Source of the DNA: Pieris napi
Lineage: Eukaryota; Arthropoda; Insecta; Lepidoptera; Pieridae
Length of the DNA stretch: 64,000 bases
Reading direction: 5' to 3'
Assembly (NCBI RefSeq): GCF_905475465.1
Contig: NC_062255.1
Location: 1 to 64,000 of the forward strand
The notes below the pieces were generated by a model, which had not been told where the DNA came from, did no database searches, and saw only the letters and a program-made list of their open reading frames with translations. Shown in pieces: positions 62,247 to 64,000 of this stretch (the stretch's first letter is position 1; each line of letters begins with the position of its first letter). Made by a program: the position numbers and the translations under genes.

Positions 62247-62475
62247 ATTATTTTTCCGACCCAAATATCGGCCAATAGAATTGCACCATTCGACGTCACG
62301 TGGTACAACCTACATGGTATTATACTGATAATTTTTTGTGAAAATTTTCTCTGGTCGTTGCTTCAAGAAAAGTATTAAGTAGTTGTTTTATTCATTATGA
62401 AATTCTTATTTGTTAACTGTACATTTCGTCTCATGGTGCAATTCTATTGGCCGACATTTGGGTCGGAAAAATAAT
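62247..62475. mobile_element. MITE with 43-bp terminal inverted repeats
   Basis: Left arm 62,247-62,289 and right arm 62,433-62,475 are inverted copies that differ at one position. Both begin ATTATTTTTCCGACCCAAAT and end TAGAATTGCACCAT. The 143-bp interior is unrelated between halves and non-coding. The near identity of the arms suggests recent insertion. No target duplication longer than two or three bases is obvious, so the superfamily is unknown. Confidence 0.85.
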
Positions 62476-62481
62476 CCCCCG

Positions 62482-62622
62482 AATACCACACGAGCTTCAA
62501 AATTATCGGGCATTTCCCTCAAGGTTCCCTGCAAACAAATATAGTCGTCATGACGACTATATTAATTGTTTGCAACGAACCTATCGGGAAATACCCGATA
62601 ATTTTGAAGCTCTTGTGGTATT
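62482..62622. repeat. 141-bp near-perfect palindrome
   Basis: The arms run from 62,482-62,550 and 62,551-62,622 with no loop at the centre (TCGTCA/TGACGA). They begin AATACCAC and end GTGGTATT. Differences are a 3-nt insertion in the right arm and a few substitutions. It lies seven bases from the end of the MITE and could be a fold-back element or a hairpin RNA source. Confidence 0.85.
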
Positions 62623-64000
62623 ATAACTGAAAATAAAAAAGAGTCCTTTAATGTTTTGTTTTCTAGATATTATTTTTCATATTGCACTCCTCTATTAAAT
62701 CTAAAATAATAAAATAATTCGCATGCATACATTCGGGTATAGAACGCCTAACTGTTTCGGCAGTCGGGATGCTTTGATATGAAAATGCGTGTGCGCCTCG
62801 CTCGATGTGTTTTTTTCCCTTTTGTGTTTATTCAGCCTTTATTGCGTCTTCAGATGTGTTCACTGCATTCACATATTACAGATCTTATCGACGATAGACT
62901 AATACTGTCCTCGAAGAGATAACTTGTTTACGAAATATTTTTCTTAATATTGTTACGACTGGAATATTTCTAGATTTTTCCACTAGTTAGAGAACTTTTC
63001 AGCAGGCTGAAATGTGATTTCTGACCGTTTCAGGAGAAGGTCAATCACATATTAGAAAATCGTAATTTACAGAATGCCACTCTAGTTTTCAGGAGAATAT
63101 TTTAAATTGAATCGGACGAAATATATTATTACGACACGAAAAGCGATGTAAGTAATAATTTATTTACATAAATATATGTTTTTATAGCAATGTATATTAA
63201 TGTAATTTCTTTCAATGTTACGAAATAAACATTTTTTTATTTTTTTTATTTTAACAATATACTTTAGCAAGACTAGGTACACAATAATATAATCTGGGCG
63301 GAATACTGCAAAGAGAGCGTAATTTAAGCCTGTTATTGAGCTTCCAAAAAATATCGGTCTCGATGTCTCAAACAAAATAACTCCATTGCGATACTCAAAC
63401 AGAATTCCCTTCAAGTTTTTCACATCAAATCTTTATCCCACTCTACTCTGAGATACGCTTTGAGCTCCACCACTTTCAAACAAATATCGCTTTATAACTT
63501 ATGAAGCTTGAAAAATAACGGTGAAAAGATTAAATTTTATACATATAATTGTAAAATATACTACTTATTTCGTACTCTCATCATGTAAATTACATTTACA
63601 GATGAGGTATTCACGTAAAATACTTATTTACAATGACACGACGAAACTGAAGAAATTATAAATTATCTCAGATACGCGTTATCCACATACATTAAAATGT
63701 CATTAATAATTTAAAGTACCTCGAGAAGCACTAATTAAGTATCTACTTGAACAATGCAGATGTTGCTGTGGCGAGGAATGCGTCAGAACACGTTAACATT
63801 AGCAAAACGATTCGTTGAGTTGTAATACGCGGTGTTCATAACAATCACTGTATTTGTTGCGGCTGTTGTTTGCTACTATAATGTTAATTTACGTACATTA
63901 TTAATCTTAATTGTTATTTTATTATTCGTCAGGTAAAAAACCTATGAAGAACTGCTAACAATAGGAAAAACCCCGACGTTTTAATTCGCAGATATTTCAC
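62623..64000. other. No gene seen
   Basis: AT-rich. The open frame at 63,160-63,423 on the - strand (87 codons) is hydrophobic and low complexity, with no recognisable domain, and I do not accept it as a gene. Confidence 0.5.

Overview
The window is eukaryotic and almost certainly comes from an insect, most likely a moth or butterfly. Four blocks of perfect CCTAA (TTAGG) telomeric repeat sit in the first 25 kb. They are interrupted by non-LTR retrotransposons that belong, by protein motifs, orientation and junction sequence, to the telomere-specific TRAS and SART families best known from Bombyx mori. The right half holds spliced, AT-rich host DNA with a tandem pair of alkaline phosphatase genes, an arrangement known from Bombyx, and a Dok-7-like adaptor gene. 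The C-rich strand reads 5' to 3' from the left, so the chromosome tip lies to the left of base 1 and the last telomeric repeat, at about 24,884, marks the inner edge of the telomere.

Layout. 1-2365 is the long 3' UTR and poly(A) tail of a TRAS-type element on the + strand, built of seven ~245-bp repeats. 2366-2567 is telomeric repeat. 2568-10351 is a SART-type element on the - strand (ORF1, ORF2, and a 5' region ending in five tandem ~280-bp units that each carry a tRNA-like Pol III promoter). 10352-10451 is telomeric repeat. 10452-16821 is a second, different SART-type element on the - strand. 16822-17130 is telomeric repeat. 17131-24696 is an apparently complete TRAS element on the + strand, with a hairpin-rich 5' UTR and an ORF2 carrying endonuclease, reverse transcriptase and RNase H. 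24697-24884 is the innermost telomeric repeat.

24.9-35 kb is subtelomeric and littered with transposons: a decayed reverse transcriptase fragment, an internally deleted mariner, a CR1/Jockey-group LINE with intact ORF2, a possible solo LTR, a duplicated AT-rich repeat and a tRNA-derived SINE. 35.7-41.2 kb holds two alkaline phosphatase genes in tandem: the first (3 exons) has a hydrophobic C-terminal tail typical of a GPI-anchored enzyme, the second (5 exons) lacks it and should be secreted. About 42.2-53.3 kb is one gene of at least nine exons (one of them 5' non-coding) for a PH plus PTB protein resembling Dok-7. The rest (53-64 kb) shows no gene that I can support, only repeats: another decayed reverse transcriptase, dispersed repeats, a MITE with 43-bp near-identical ends, and an adjacent 141-bp palindrome.

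How the parts work together. The TRAS and SART elements cut telomeric repeats with their own endonucleases and add DNA there, so the first 25 kb is a composite telomere. The alkaline phosphatase pair looks like a gut digestive or absorptive pair (brush-border and soluble forms). The Dok-7-like gene is a signalling adaptor with no evident functional link to them. The observations I rate highest are the tandem tRNA-like promoter units at the 5' end of a SART element, the covarying hairpin array in the TRAS 5' UTR, and the way ORF2 of that TRAS starts by overlap with ORF1 rather than at an ATG. All exon structures are inferred from splice consensus and reading frame; there is no transcript evidence here.
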